A DNA stretch of 20,017 bases from an uncultured Collinsella sp. GTDB taxonomy: Bacteria > Actinomycetota > Coriobacteriia > Coriobacteriales > Coriobacteriaceae. Below, piece after piece: positions 5,919 through 14,233 of the stretch. The position numbers and the translations under genes are program-made. The notes under the pieces were generated by a model. That model had not been told where the DNA came from and did no database searches. It saw nothing but the letters and a program-made list of their open reading frames with translations. Where the stretch lies: NCBI GenBank assembly GCA_902492825.1, contig CABUMZ010000018.1:1-20017 (forward strand). Reading direction: 5' to 3'. Every line of letters begins with the position of its first letter. The stretch's first letter is position 1.

Positions 5919-7464
5919 CTAGTCTTGGGGCGTCCAGGACCAGAAGTAGTTGATGAGCGCCACGCGTGACGTCACTTCAACCTTTTTGTTAATCGAGGCG
6001 ATATGGCGGTAGAGCGTGGAGCGCGAAAGGAAGAGCGACGCCGCCACATCCTGCACGCTGTCGTCCGATGCAACCAGGGCCTCCAGGACATCGCGCTCGC
6101 GCTTGGTAAGGCCAAAGGCGGCGACAAAGCCCTCAAGACGCTCGTTAAACGACAGCTCCGGAGCCTCCGGCGGCACCGTATCGGCCCGTTCGGGCGCATG
6201 GATCTCGCCAAGGTCATCGACGGCAAACGCCACCCCCCCCGCGCGATGCCGAACCGTCGGCGCCTTGCCCAAACTGTCCCAGCAGCGAAATCGCAATGCC
6301 CACAAACAGCACAAGCACCACGGCAACTGCCGTCAGCACGTTTTGGCTCGAGATAATCGCCACCGCCGGCGCCGTCACCAGCAGCGTGCAGATATTGTTG
6401 ATGACGCGACCCATGCATGGCCACAGATACGCCCAGCGGGCATACATCGAAACGGCAGCGAACTTCGCGGTAAAGAACACCACGAAAAAGCCCGAGCCCA
6501 GGTAGAAAATCATCGTGGCGGCAAGTACATTACCGCCATTAGCATCGGTGATAAGCAGAAAGAACGAGAGTGTGGACAGCATGGCGGCACACGTCATGAT
6601 GATGTTCATGTACGAGCGTCCGTGCAGGTCATACAAGACGCCGGCGGCAAGGACGCTCAAGATGAGCAACAGGCGCGGCCAGTCACCCAAGTCGATAGCG
6701 CCGGCGGCATGCGAGGTCGTAAGCCCCGCATTGAGAGCGGCGAATACGCCCGTGAGGCAGGCGGTCGCCACCGTCAGACGCACCACGGCGGCATGAAAAG
6801 CCGCCTTTGCCTCGGGGGCTTCCTGCCACTTGGCGCCATATTCCGACGCATCGACCGATAGCTCGGCAATCTCAGCCTCAAACTCGGGCGCAGCCTCGTC
6901 GCGCAGCTTGGCTCGCCGGGCGGCATGGAGCAGCCCTACCTGCGCAATCGCGCAGGCAATCAGCACAAATTGTTGCGGAATTCCCGCGGGCATTACCATA
7001 TGGTTGAGCACCTGAACCAGAATGCCGGCAGCATAGGAAAGCGCCGCGGCACGCGCCAGGCAAGGGGTCCGCGCAAAACGACGCGCAAAGTTGGCATGGG
7101 CGGTCGATCCGCAGTAGCCCAGAGCGCAACAGGCAACCAAGCCCCCGGCGATCACCACTTGGAACTGCACCGCCATAATCATCAGCAGCAATGCCGACAC
7201 CAACAGCACGCCTGTGATGTCACTCGTCGCAGCAATCGCCTGAGGGCGACGATAGTACAGAAGAGGGCGCACGAAAAAGCCGATCACGCTCGCACCAATG
7301 ACGATGCTCTCGTAAATGACAACCTCATTCGACGGTACAAACTCGGCGACGCGCACATCAAAGAGGTACTCGACAGCCAAAAACGTAAAAACGAAAAGCG
7401 CCAGGCACAGAATCTCCCGTATGCCCCGGCGCAGGTATGCGGTTGTGTCTCCCAGGTCCCTCAT
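5919..7464 (-). pseudogene. Membrane-bound LuxR-family regulator, split by a frameshift at a G8 tract
   Basis: The intact protein would be about 514 residues: some 12 hydrophobic segments (about residues 15-400, MFS-like layout), a short linker, then a LuxR-type helix-turn-helix at 450-514 (FGLTKRERDVLEALV, SVQDVAASLFLSRSTLYRHIASINKK). This architecture recurs in Coriobacteriia as putative membrane-tethered regulators. As given, the membrane part reads MRDLGDTTAYLRRG onward and stops after 416 codons at 6214, in the meaningless tail GGGGVCRR. The helix-turn-helix lies in another frame. The frames meet at eight consecutive G (minus strand) at 6233-6240; seven or ten G would join them. It may be a phase-variable gene, a true pseudogene or an assembly error. 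The start at 7464 has GGGGG a few bases upstream; longer starts lack a ribosome-binding site. Confidence 0.75.
6233..6240. repeat. Eight-base C/G homopolymer inside the LuxR-type gene
   Basis: A run of C8 on the plus strand (G8 in the coding direction) lies exactly where the membrane domain frame and the helix-turn-helix frame part. Poly-G tracts of this length are classic slipped-strand sites, and also classic sequencing-error sites. It falls in the linker between the two domains, where length changes in Gly codons would be tolerated. Confidence 0.85.
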
Positions 7465-7716
7465 GGTAACCCCCAGCCGGTTAGATGTCCGGAAAACCAT
7501 TTTAATGGAGAACGGGTCCTGATACACACGCAATGCCCGAAGTGCTTCCAATCCGGCCCAAACCGCCCTCAACAAAAGTGCCCCCGATGACTAGTCGGGA
7601 AAATGGGCCATGTGTCCCACTTGGGGAGACTCGTTGAGCCGTCTGGGTATCGTGAGAGCTCGCGCACTCCCCCATCATCAAAAGTGACACACGCTACCAG
7701 TTGATGGGAGGCAGCC
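7465..7716. other. Divergent intergenic region
   Basis: 252 nt between the start of the LuxR-type gene (minus) and the DUF4428 gene (plus). It should hold both promoters, but I see no convincing -35/-10 pair in either direction. It contains a small hairpin at 7583-7599 (CCCGA/TCGGG) with the perfect 8-nt palindrome GACTAGTC at 7589-7596 at its centre. That is a possible operator for the divergent regulator, by position only. Confidence 0.4.
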
Positions 7717-8454
7717 ATGGGCTTCTTTGACAAGATGTTCGAGAAGAAAGAGTGCGCGATTTGCGGTACCGAGCTGGGACTTCTAGGTAAGACAAAAATC
7801 AATGAAGGCTACCTGTGCAAAGAGTGCGCCGGCAAGCTCTCCCCCTACTTTCACGGCTATCGCTCCAGCACCGCGGACGACATCCGCGAGCAACTCGCCT
7901 ACCGCGAGGCCAACGCCGAGCGCCTGGCCTCGTTCAACCCCACGCGCACGCTTTCTGCCGGGCGCACCAATATTATGCTCGATGAGGACGCGGGCCTGCT
8001 GATCATCACTTCGCAGAGCCGCTGGCGCGACGCCAATCCCGACATCATCGAGTTCTCTCAGGTACTCGGCTGCGATATGGATATCGACGAGCAGCGCACC
8101 GAGATCTATCGCGAGACCAAGGACGGCGAGCGCGAGAGCTACAACCCGCCGCGCTACGACCTGGATTATGACTTTAATCTGACCATCCACGTCAACACGC
8201 CGTACTTTACCGAGATCAACCTGCGCGTGAACGACTCCACCATCGATCAGCGCGGCTCCATCGAATATCGCGAGGCCAAGCGCCAGGCAACCGAAGTCCG
8301 CGATGCGCTGGCGCAGCTGCGCCAGGAGACGCGCGACAGCGTCGTGGCCGCCAAGGCCCCCAAGACCGCGGTGACCTGCCCCTTCTGCGGAGCCACCACC
8401 ATTCCCGATGCCAGCGGGCGCTGCGAATACTGCGGCGGCGCCATCGGCGCATAG
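7717..8454 (+). CDS. DUF4428 zinc-binding protein with C-terminal zinc ribbon
   Basis: A 245-residue cytoplasmic protein with no signal peptide or membrane helix. The N-terminus has paired cysteines Cys13/Cys16 and Cys34/Cys37 in CAICGTELGLLGKTK and GYLCKEC, the pattern I associate with DUF4428. The middle (about 70-190) is an acidic domain of unknown function. A second ribbon at the C-terminus uses Cys221/Cys224 and Cys236/Cys239. The start has GGGAGG upstream. It is the first of four same-strand genes, 24 nt ahead of the zinc-ribbon membrane protein, and so likely works with it. Function unknown; a scaffold or zinc-dependent partner is a guess. Confidence 0.85.
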   Translation: MGFFDKMFEKKECAICGTELGLLGKTKINEGYLCKECAGKLSPYFHGYRSSTADDIREQLAYREANAERLASFNPTRTLSAGRTNIMLDEDAGLLIITSQSRWRDANPDIIEFSQVLGCDMDIDEQRTEIYRETKDGERESYNPPRYDLDYDFNLTIHVNTPYFTEINLRVNDSTIDQRGSIEYREAKRQATEVRDALAQLRQETRDSVVAAKAPKTAVTCPFCGATTIPDASGRCEYCGGAIGA

Positions 8455-8478
8455 CCTCCGGCAGCGAAAGGACCGATC

Positions 8479-9801
8479 ATGGCCTTCGAGAGCGTCAACT
8501 ATCAATGCCCCGCGTGTGGCGGCCCCCTTCACTTTGCCAGTGCCGAGCAAAAGCTCGTCTGCGACTACTGCGATTCTCGTTTTGAAGTCGAAGAAGTCGA
8601 GGCCCTCTATCGCGAGCGCCAGGACAAGGCAGATGCCAAAGCCGATGCAGCAGCCGCAACGCCCAAGCCCGTCGCCGACGACGCGGTGCAGGAGCTCGCC
8701 CAAAACGCCGGCTACATCTGCTCGTCGTGCGGCGCCGAGCTCGTGTCCGACGGCACCGTCGCCGTCACCACCTGCCCGTACTGCGGCAACTCCGCCGTGG
8801 CGCCCGGCCAGCTCTCTGGCGACTTCTCGCCCGACCTGGTGATTCCGTTTAAGCTCGGGCGCGATGACGTCACGGCCGCACTCAAGGAACACTACAAGGG
8901 CAAGATCTTGCTGCCCAAGAGCTTTGTCACCGGCAACCACATCGACGAGGTCCAAGGTGTCTACGTGCCGTTTTGGCTCTACGGCGCCCGCGTTGACGGC
9001 GAAGTGCACTTTGACGCGACCAACGAGACCGTGACCGAGGAATCCGACCGCACCGTCACGACCACCGACCACTACGATGCCTATCGCAAGGGCAATATCT
9101 CGTTTAAGCGCGTGCCCGTCGACGGATCGTCCAAGATGCCCGACGGCCACATGGACGCCATCGAGCCGTTTGACTACGACGCACTGCGTCCGTTCTCGGT
9201 CGCATATATGCCCGGCTACATCGCCAACCGTTACGACGAGGACTGCGAGACCTGCAAGGCGCGCGCCGAGCGCCGCATGGAAGAAAGCACGATCTCGGCC
9301 CTGCGCGAGACCGTCGTCGATGAATACGACGATGCCACGGTCGAAAGCAAGCAGCTCGACTACACCTGGGAAGACAGCGACTACGCCCTGTTCCCCGTCT
9401 GGATGCTTTCCACCTCGTGGAACGGCAAGAGCTACCTGTTTGCCATGAACGGCCAGACCGGCCGCTTGGTCGGCGAGCTCCCCTGCTCCAAGCCCAAGCT
9501 CGCTATTGCCTCGGTGCTGTTCTTTGTGATCGGATTTATCCTCTCCCAGATCCTCTTTATGGGAGAGAACGCCTTCGATCCGGACTACCTCACCTTTGAT
9601 ATCGAGGGCATCCTCATCAACATCATCGCGCCGCTGATCATCGTGATTATCGGAGACGTGCTACTGGTAGGCCAGCTCAAGACGGCCAACGAAGCAACCC
9701 ATGCCGATGAGTATTGTGGCGAGCTCGACCTGACCGAGAAGCACGACACCTTCAGCCACACCGAGACCACCGTTGTCATGAAAGACGACAAGGACGACTA
9801 A
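8479..9801 (+). CDS. TFIIB-type zinc-ribbon membrane protein (YdjG-like)
   Basis: A 440-residue protein with two N-terminal zinc ribbons (Cys10/13/28/31 and Cys80/83/98/101), an Ala-rich linker between them, and a large middle domain containing VYVPFWLYGARVDGEV and LFPVWMLSTSWNGKSYLFAMNGQTG, typical of this family. Near the C-terminus are two membrane helices (about 340-360 and 376-397) and a polar tail. In Bacillus subtilis a similar protein, YdjG, forms a membrane complex that helps place PspA and the SPFH protein YdjI at the envelope. Here the SPFH partner gene follows after 48 nt, which supports the comparison. AAAGGA precedes the ATG. The family call is firm; the stress role is inferred from Bacillus. 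Confidence 0.85.
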   Translation: MAFESVNYQCPACGGPLHFASAEQKLVCDYCDSRFEVEEVEALYRERQDKADAKADAAAATPKPVADDAVQELAQNAGYICSSCGAELVSDGTVAVTTCPYCGNSAVAPGQLSGDFSPDLVIPFKLGRDDVTAALKEHYKGKILLPKSFVTGNHIDEVQGVYVPFWLYGARVDGEVHFDATNETVTEESDRTVTTTDHYDAYRKGNISFKRVPVDGSSKMPDGHMDAIEPFDYDALRPFSVAYMPGYIANRYDEDCETCKARAERRMEESTISALRETVVDEYDDATVESKQLDYTWEDSDYALFPVWMLSTSWNGKSYLFAMNGQTGRLVGELPCSKPKLAIASVLFFVIGFILSQILFMGENAFDPDYLTFDIEGILINIIAPLIIVIIGDVLLVGQLKTANEATHADEYCGELDLTEKHDTFSHTETTVVMKDDKDD

Positions 9802-9849
9802 GCAATCCGACCAATACCACCCAGCCTTTGACGAGAAAGGAAGATCACC

Positions 9850-11085
9850 ATGGGACTCTTGAAAGCTGGATTGGGAGCTGCCGGCGGCGTCATGGCCGAC
9901 CAGTGGAAGGAATTTATCTACTGCGAATCGATGCCTGCTGACGTCTTGGCCTGCAAGGGCAGCAAACGTACCGGCGGCCGCAGCTCCAACACGCGCGGCG
10001 AGGACAACGTCATCTCCAACGGCTCCGTCATCGCCGTCAACGACGGACAGGGCATGCTCGTGGTGCAAAACGGCAAGATCATCGAGGTCGCGCTGGAGCC
10101 TGGCGAGTTTGTCTTTGACACCGGCAGCGAGCCGAGCGTCTTTAGCGGCAACCTGGGCGATTCCATCAAGGAGACCTTCGCCAATATCGGCAGCCGCTTT
10201 ACCTTTGGCGGCGACGCGGGCAAGGACCAGCGCGTCTACTTCATCAACACCAAGGAGATCATCGGCAACAAGTACGGCACCGCCTCGCCCGTGCCCTTCC
10301 GCGTGGTCGATAACAACATCGGCTTGGACGTTGACATCTCCGTGCGCTGCAACGGCGAGTATTCGTACCGCATCACCAACCCGCTGCTGTTCTACACCAA
10401 CGTATGCGGCAACGTGACCGATAGCTACACGCGCGACAAGATCGACAGCCAGCTTAAGTCCGAGCTGCTCACCGCCCTGCAGCCCGCCTTTGCCAAGATC
10501 TCGGAGATGGGCATCCGCTACAGCGCCATCCCCGGCCACACCACCGAGCTCGCCCGTGCGCTCAACGAGGTCCTCTCTGCCGACTGGCGCGACCTGCGTG
10601 GTGTCGAGATTGTGAGCTTTGGCGTCAACTCCATCGCCGCCTCGCAAGAAGACGAGCAGATGATCAAGGAGCTGCAGAAAGCCGCGGTCATGCGCGATCC
10701 CACCATGGCAGCCGCCAACATTGCCAGCGCCCAGAGCGACGCAATGCGCGCGGCAGCCGCCAACCCCAACGGCGCGATGGCAGGCTTTATGGGCATGGGC
10801 ATGGCAGGTGGCATGGGCGGCATGAACGCCAGCCAGCTGTTCGCCGCCGGCCAGGCACAGCAGCAGGCTGCCCCGCAGCCGGCTCCGACTCCCGCACCGG
10901 CACCCGCTGCCGCACCTGCGACCGGCGCATGGACCTGCAGCTGCGGCGCCACCAACACCGGCAAGTTCTGCTCCGAGTGCGGTAGTCCCGCACCCGCCCC
11001 GGCACCGGCCAAGTGGTTCTGCCCCAACTGCGGCAGCGAAAACGGCGGCAAGTTCTGCAGCAACTGCGGAACGCCCCGGCCCTAG
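9850..11085 (+). CDS. SPFH-domain protein with two C-terminal zinc ribbons (YdjI-like)
   Basis: A 411-residue flotillin/stomatin-related protein. Residues 1-280 form the SPFH region (for example NGSVIAVNDGQGMLVVQNGKI, VYFINTKEIIGNKYG, VRCNGEYSYRITNPLLFY). A helical part with QEDEQMIKEL follows, then a low-complexity Met/Gly segment (GMGMAGGMGGM), a Pro/Ala linker, and two zinc ribbons: Cys363/365/374/377, whose first pair is CxC, and Cys391/394/403/406, which is CxxC. There is no signal peptide or obvious membrane helix, as in YdjI of Bacillus, so it is probably recruited to the membrane by the zinc-ribbon membrane protein encoded just upstream. The ATG at 9850 follows AGAAAGGAAG. Oligomeric scaffolding at the membrane is the family role. 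Confidence 0.88.
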   Translation: MGLLKAGLGAAGGVMADQWKEFIYCESMPADVLACKGSKRTGGRSSNTRGEDNVISNGSVIAVNDGQGMLVVQNGKIIEVALEPGEFVFDTGSEPSVFSGNLGDSIKETFANIGSRFTFGGDAGKDQRVYFINTKEIIGNKYGTASPVPFRVVDNNIGLDVDISVRCNGEYSYRITNPLLFYTNVCGNVTDSYTRDKIDSQLKSELLTALQPAFAKISEMGIRYSAIPGHTTELARALNEVLSADWRDLRGVEIVSFGVNSIAASQEDEQMIKELQKAAVMRDPTMAAANIASAQSDAMRAAAANPNGAMAGFMGMGMAGGMGGMNASQLFAAGQAQQQAAPQPAPTPAPAPAAAPATGAWTCSCGATNTGKFCSECGSPAPAPAPAKWFCPNCGSENGGKFCSNCGTPRP

Positions 11086-11104
11086 CCCCTCTATCTGGTA
11101 ATTG

Positions 11105-11126
11105 GCGGGGGATCCGCCACCCCCGC
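11105..11126 (+). terminator. GC hairpin between the SPFH and lipoprotein genes
   Basis: GCGGGGG/CCCCCGC, a 7-bp stem with an 8-nt loop, followed by ATTTGCTTCT. The T content is too low for a strong terminator, so it could partly stop transcription or act as an mRNA-stability element that lowers expression of the downstream lipoprotein gene. Confidence 0.4.
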
Positions 11127-11165
11127 ATTTGCTTCTATGGGTTTTCACACAAGAAGGAGGACACC

Positions 11166-12008
11166 ATGAAGACAACGTTCAAAAAGTCCGTACTCGCATT
11201 TCTGACATGCGTCCTGGCGCTCGCCTTTGCCCTGACGGGCTGCAGCAGCGGCGGCAAAGACCCCAAGGCCAACTTCGTCGGCAGCTGGGAACTCTCGGGT
11301 GGAACCGTGGATGGCGAAGAGCTGACCGATGAGTACATGAAGATGCTCGAGGATTGGGGTGTCCACTGCGTCCTGATTCTCGATGAGGACGGTACAGGCG
11401 CCCTCGACCTGTTCCTTGAAGTCGTCGACCTTAAATGGGAGGCAAAGGACGCCGCCACCGTAACCATCACCGCCGAAGATGAGTCGCACGACATGAAGCT
11501 CAAGGACGGCAAACTCATCCTCGAAGAAGATGACGGCAATCTTGTCTTTACCAAGTCCGACAAGGATCTGTCCGGTACGGTGAAGAAGGATCGCGAGGCG
11601 GCCGAGAAGGAAGAAGAGATCGATGAGGCCGTCGAAGATGACGACGTCCAGAGCATCGAAATCTCCCCCGCCGTCACCGTCGCCGATGACGACCTGTGCA
11701 CCATCACCATCACCGAGAAGTTCAAGGACGACTGGGGCGACATCGGCTTTGTCGTCAACATCACCAACAAGAGCGACAAGGACCTGACCTTCTACGCTCC
11801 TTCCGGCAAGACCAACGTCAACGGCACCATGAAGGAACCCTGGTTCTCGGCTCACCTGATGCCCGGTACCAACGCCACCGAGGAATTCACCTTCTCGAAG
11901 GGCACGCTCGATAGCCTTGATGACCTCGTCAATACGACCATCGGCATCGACGCCTACCTGACCGATTCCTACGAGGACGTCGCCTCCTACACCGCGACCA
12001 TCGCGTAG
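11166..12008 (+). CDS. Putative lipoprotein
   Basis: A 280-residue secreted lipoprotein. The N-terminus has KK, a hydrophobic core and the lipobox LTGC with Cys26, followed by a Ser/Gly linker. Residues 30-130 resemble a small lipocalin-like or DUF5640-type beta domain (FVGSWELSGGTVDGEEL, KDGKLILEEDDG). A highly charged segment (about 135-160, KKDREAAEKEEEIDEAVEDDD) follows, then a second beta-rich, DUF4352-like domain (VVNITNKSDKDLTF). The frame is open further upstream, but AAGGAGGACACC sets the ATG at 11166 and creates a proper signal peptide. It is 80 nt after the SPFH gene, so possibly the last gene of the operon. The specific ligand or partner is unknown. Confidence 0.85.
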   Translation: MKTTFKKSVLAFLTCVLALAFALTGCSSGGKDPKANFVGSWELSGGTVDGEELTDEYMKMLEDWGVHCVLILDEDGTGALDLFLEVVDLKWEAKDAATVTITAEDESHDMKLKDGKLILEEDDGNLVFTKSDKDLSGTVKKDREAAEKEEEIDEAVEDDDVQSIEISPAVTVADDDLCTITITEKFKDDWGDIGFVVNITNKSDKDLTFYAPSGKTNVNGTMKEPWFSAHLMPGTNATEEFTFSKGTLDSLDDLVNTTIGIDAYLTDSYEDVASYTATIA

Positions 12009-12056
12009 CGGCAGACCACGACAGCCGCGGATTGGCGGACACATCCGCGCACACCA

Positions 12057-12091
12057 GGCGGGGCCGCAGGAGTTGATCCTGCGGCCCCGCC
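12057..12091 (+). terminator. Strong 15-bp hairpin after the lipoprotein gene
   Basis: A perfect 15-bp GC-rich stem (GGCGGGGCCGCAGGA and its complement) with a 5-nt loop, followed by GCTTTATG on the plus strand. It lies between convergent genes, 48 nt after the lipoprotein stop and 25 nt from the response-regulator stop. The T-run is short, but the stem is very stable and could block both directions. Confidence 0.7.
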
Positions 12092-12116
12092 GCTTTATGC
12101 CGATGCGTAACGAGCG

Positions 12117-12737
12117 CTAGCGCTCCATGTTGGGAACGATGCTGCCCTCCGTTACTGCGCGCACGGCCAAGCGCATGATGTTGTCGTAGCCGGTCTTATT
12201 GAGAATCTCCGAGATGCGGCGTTTGATGGTGCCCTCGCTCATAAACAGCTCGGCCGCGATCTCGCGGCGGCTTTTACCCTCGCAGGCAAGGCGCAAGATC
12301 GACAGCTCGACATCGTCGAGGGCCGCCGTGCCCGAGAAGATGCTCTCGGGCGGCTTGGGAAACGTGCAGTAACCCGCCAGCGTGGAGCGCATCACGGCGA
12401 ATAGCTCGTCGATACCGACGTTCTTGTACACAAAGCTGTCGACGCCCGCCTCGCGCGCCTGGTCCACAAAGGTGATTTCGGGCATACCCGTCATGATAAT
12501 GACGCGGCACTCGGGCAGTTGTTCTTTGATGCGCGCCGCCGCCACGATGCCGTTGGAATCATGCTCGGTACATACGTCCATCAGTATCATGTCCGGGCGC
12601 TCCTTGAGCGCGACACCCAAGGCCTCGGAAGCATCGGCAATGGCGGAAACAACGGTCATATCGGGCTGGTCGCCAACGGAGCGCGCCAGGCTCTCGCGCA
12701 GGATGGCCTGGTCTTCGACTATAAGGACGCGGATCAT
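12117..12737 (-). CDS. NarL/LuxR-family response regulator
   Basis: A 206-residue two-component regulator. The receiver domain (1-115) has the acidic pair Glu8/Asp9, phospho-acceptor Asp54 in ILMDVCTEHD, Thr83 in IIMTGMP and Lys105 in FVYKN. The LuxR-type DNA-binding domain (about 140-200) has LDDVELSILRLACEGKSRREIAAELFMSEGTIKRRISEIL. The ATG overlaps the stop of the histidine-kinase gene (ATGA), and the ribosome-binding site AAAGGAG lies within the kinase gene, so the two are translationally coupled and form a cognate pair. Target genes are not evident in the window. Confidence 0.95.
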   Translation of the reverse strand: MIRVLIVEDQAILRESLARSVGDQPDMTVVSAIADASEALGVALKERPDMILMDVCTEHDSNGIVAAARIKEQLPECRVIIMTGMPEITFVDQAREAGVDSFVYKNVGIDELFAVMRSTLAGYCTFPKPPESIFSGTAALDDVELSILRLACEGKSRREIAAELFMSEGTIKRRISEILNKTGYDNIMRLAVRAVTEGSIVPNMER

Positions 12738-14233
12738 GAACTTCTCCTTTGGACCGTGGCGTTGGAGGCGAGCGGGATGGACACCGTAAGCGTGAAGGGC
12801 GGGGCGGTGTGGACTTCCAGGCTGCCGCCCAGATTCTGTGCGACATGCCTCATACCTGGGATACCCGTTCCCTCGCGATACGATACGGGTGCAGGCGCGC
12901 CGTCGTTAGAAACGGTCATCCGCGCAACAGCACCGTCTTCCGACGTCTCCTGCCACAGACGCACGTGGACCCGATGCGCCTGTGCATGCTTGGTGGCATT
13001 GGTCGAGGCCTCGCGGATAATCTGCAAAAATGCGGCGGCGACACGCGCGTCGCTTGGCAGCTCGCCCTCCACATCGATCTGCACACTCACCAGGCCAAAG
13101 GCATGGACGATATCGCCCAATTGCTCTGCCGGTTCGGTGTCGCCCCCGCTGCGCAGATCGGCAGCGATTGAGCGCAGCAGCGGGTCGATCTGTTCGAGTG
13201 ACTCGTCATCCAGGCGCCCTTCCTCCAGATAACGATGGAGAATGGACAGGCGCTGCCCGATCACGTCGTGCACGCGAGCGCGCATACGCAGATAGGCCGC
13301 ATTGTCAGCAACTTTTTTGACTTCTTCGATCTGGGCTTGGAGCCCTTGGCCCGCAAGCTCAAGCAGGTGGTTGGCTTGCGCTAGGCGATCATGAGCATGC
13401 GCATACTCTGTTACATCCAGGCCGATAATGCGCTCGAAGAGGCGGCCCGAAACCATAACGTCATCGTGCACAAACAAGCGAATCTCGGCGGGAGAAACCT
13501 CGACCACCGCCCGCGCCTCACCAAAGCGGTCCAGATTAATCCGCACGCGGTTCTGGCTGCTTTCGGGCATTTGCATGCTGAGTTTGCGCAGGTCGTTCCA
13601 TGTACCGCTCATATCGCCTAGGTCGGTGGGCATATGAAGCTCCACCAGGTTTTTTCGCATGCAGCGGTTCATGAGCAGCGGACGGCCCCTCGGGTCCAGA
13701 TACAGGATGCCCACGGGAATCACGTTGATGGTTTCGATCGTCGAGAACGCGGTGATATCCTCCTGGCGGTTGCGGACATCCATCAAGAGCGCCGCAATGG
13801 AGCGGAACAGGAAAAACGCTCCCTCTGCGATAAGGACCGTGGTCCACGCCGAGCCCATGGCAAGCACCACCGGCGGTGTCACGGCGGCAACGAGCAACAG
13901 TTCGGCCAGCATGACGGGGCGACGATAGTGCACCATAAGCACCATGCCGTAGGCAAAGATCACGGCATTGAGCCACAACGCTCCGCCCATTGCCCTGGCG
14001 CAAACGTCAAGCGGCGCCACCAGATATGAGCCAGACGACGCGAACAAGATGAGCGCCGAAATAATTAGGTGAAGCACAAGGCTCGCCTCGTAGGCACAAA
14101 TCACCTTACGGTTATAGGACGAGCGGCGCGATGCGATGAGCAGGACGTGGATCGTCTGCAGACACGCAGCCAGGGCAAAGACAACATCGAGCGCAACGAT
14201 TTGGGGAAGAATGAGCGAAATCTGCATCGTCAC
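12734..14233 (-). CDS. Membrane histidine kinase, HisKA_3/GHKL type, with PAS-like domain
   Basis: A 499-residue sensor kinase. About five to six membrane helices fill residues 5-150. A PAS-like domain (about 160-280, TINVIPVGILYLDPRGRPLLMN) follows, then a helical segment and the dimerisation region with phospho-acceptor His322 in RVHDVIGQRLSIL, which fits the HisKA_3 pattern. The GHKL ATPase domain has the N-box IIREASTNATKHA (Asn412), SNDGAP and GTGIPGM. The GTG start at 14233 overlaps the upstream stop (GTGA) with GAGGG seven bases before it; the ATG at 14227 is an alternative. It is the middle gene of a tightly overlapping three-gene operon and would phosphorylate the response regulator encoded next. 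Confidence 0.93.
   Translation of the reverse strand: MTMQISLILPQIVALDVVFALAACLQTIHVLLIASRRSSYNRKVICAYEASLVLHLIISALILFASSGSYLVAPLDVCARAMGGALWLNAVIFAYGMVLMVHYRRPVMLAELLLVAAVTPPVVLAMGSAWTTVLIAEGAFFLFRSIAALLMDVRNRQEDITAFSTIETINVIPVGILYLDPRGRPLLMNRCMRKNLVELHMPTDLGDMSGTWNDLRKLSMQMPESSQNRVRINLDRFGEARAVVEVSPAEIRLFVHDDVMVSGRLFERIIGLDVTEYAHAHDRLAQANHLLELAGQGLQAQIEEVKKVADNAAYLRMRARVHDVIGQRLSILHRYLEEGRLDDESLEQIDPLLRSIAADLRSGGDTEPAEQLGDIVHAFGLVSVQIDVEGELPSDARVAAAFLQIIREASTNATKHAQAHRVHVRLWQETSEDGAVARMTVSNDGAPAPVSYREGTGIPGMRHVAQNLGGSLEVHTAPPFTLTVSIPLASNATVQRRSS

Noticed and set aside
5919..6326. A stand-alone small LuxR regulator starting at 6326
   Set aside because: The first part (PWCLCCLWALRFRCW) is an out-of-frame reading of the membrane gene; the helix-turn-helix belongs to the frameshifted larger protein.
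7783..9150. Minus-strand 455-codon open frame opposite the DUF4428 and zinc-ribbon genes
   Set aside because: High-GC antisense shadow; it crosses two real genes and the gap between them, and has no ribosome-binding site.
9661..11175. Minus-strand 504-codon open frame opposite the SPFH gene
   Set aside because: Its protein is a Gly/Val/Ala/His-rich shadow without any family motif, and the plus-strand SPFH and zinc-ribbon motifs explain the region fully.
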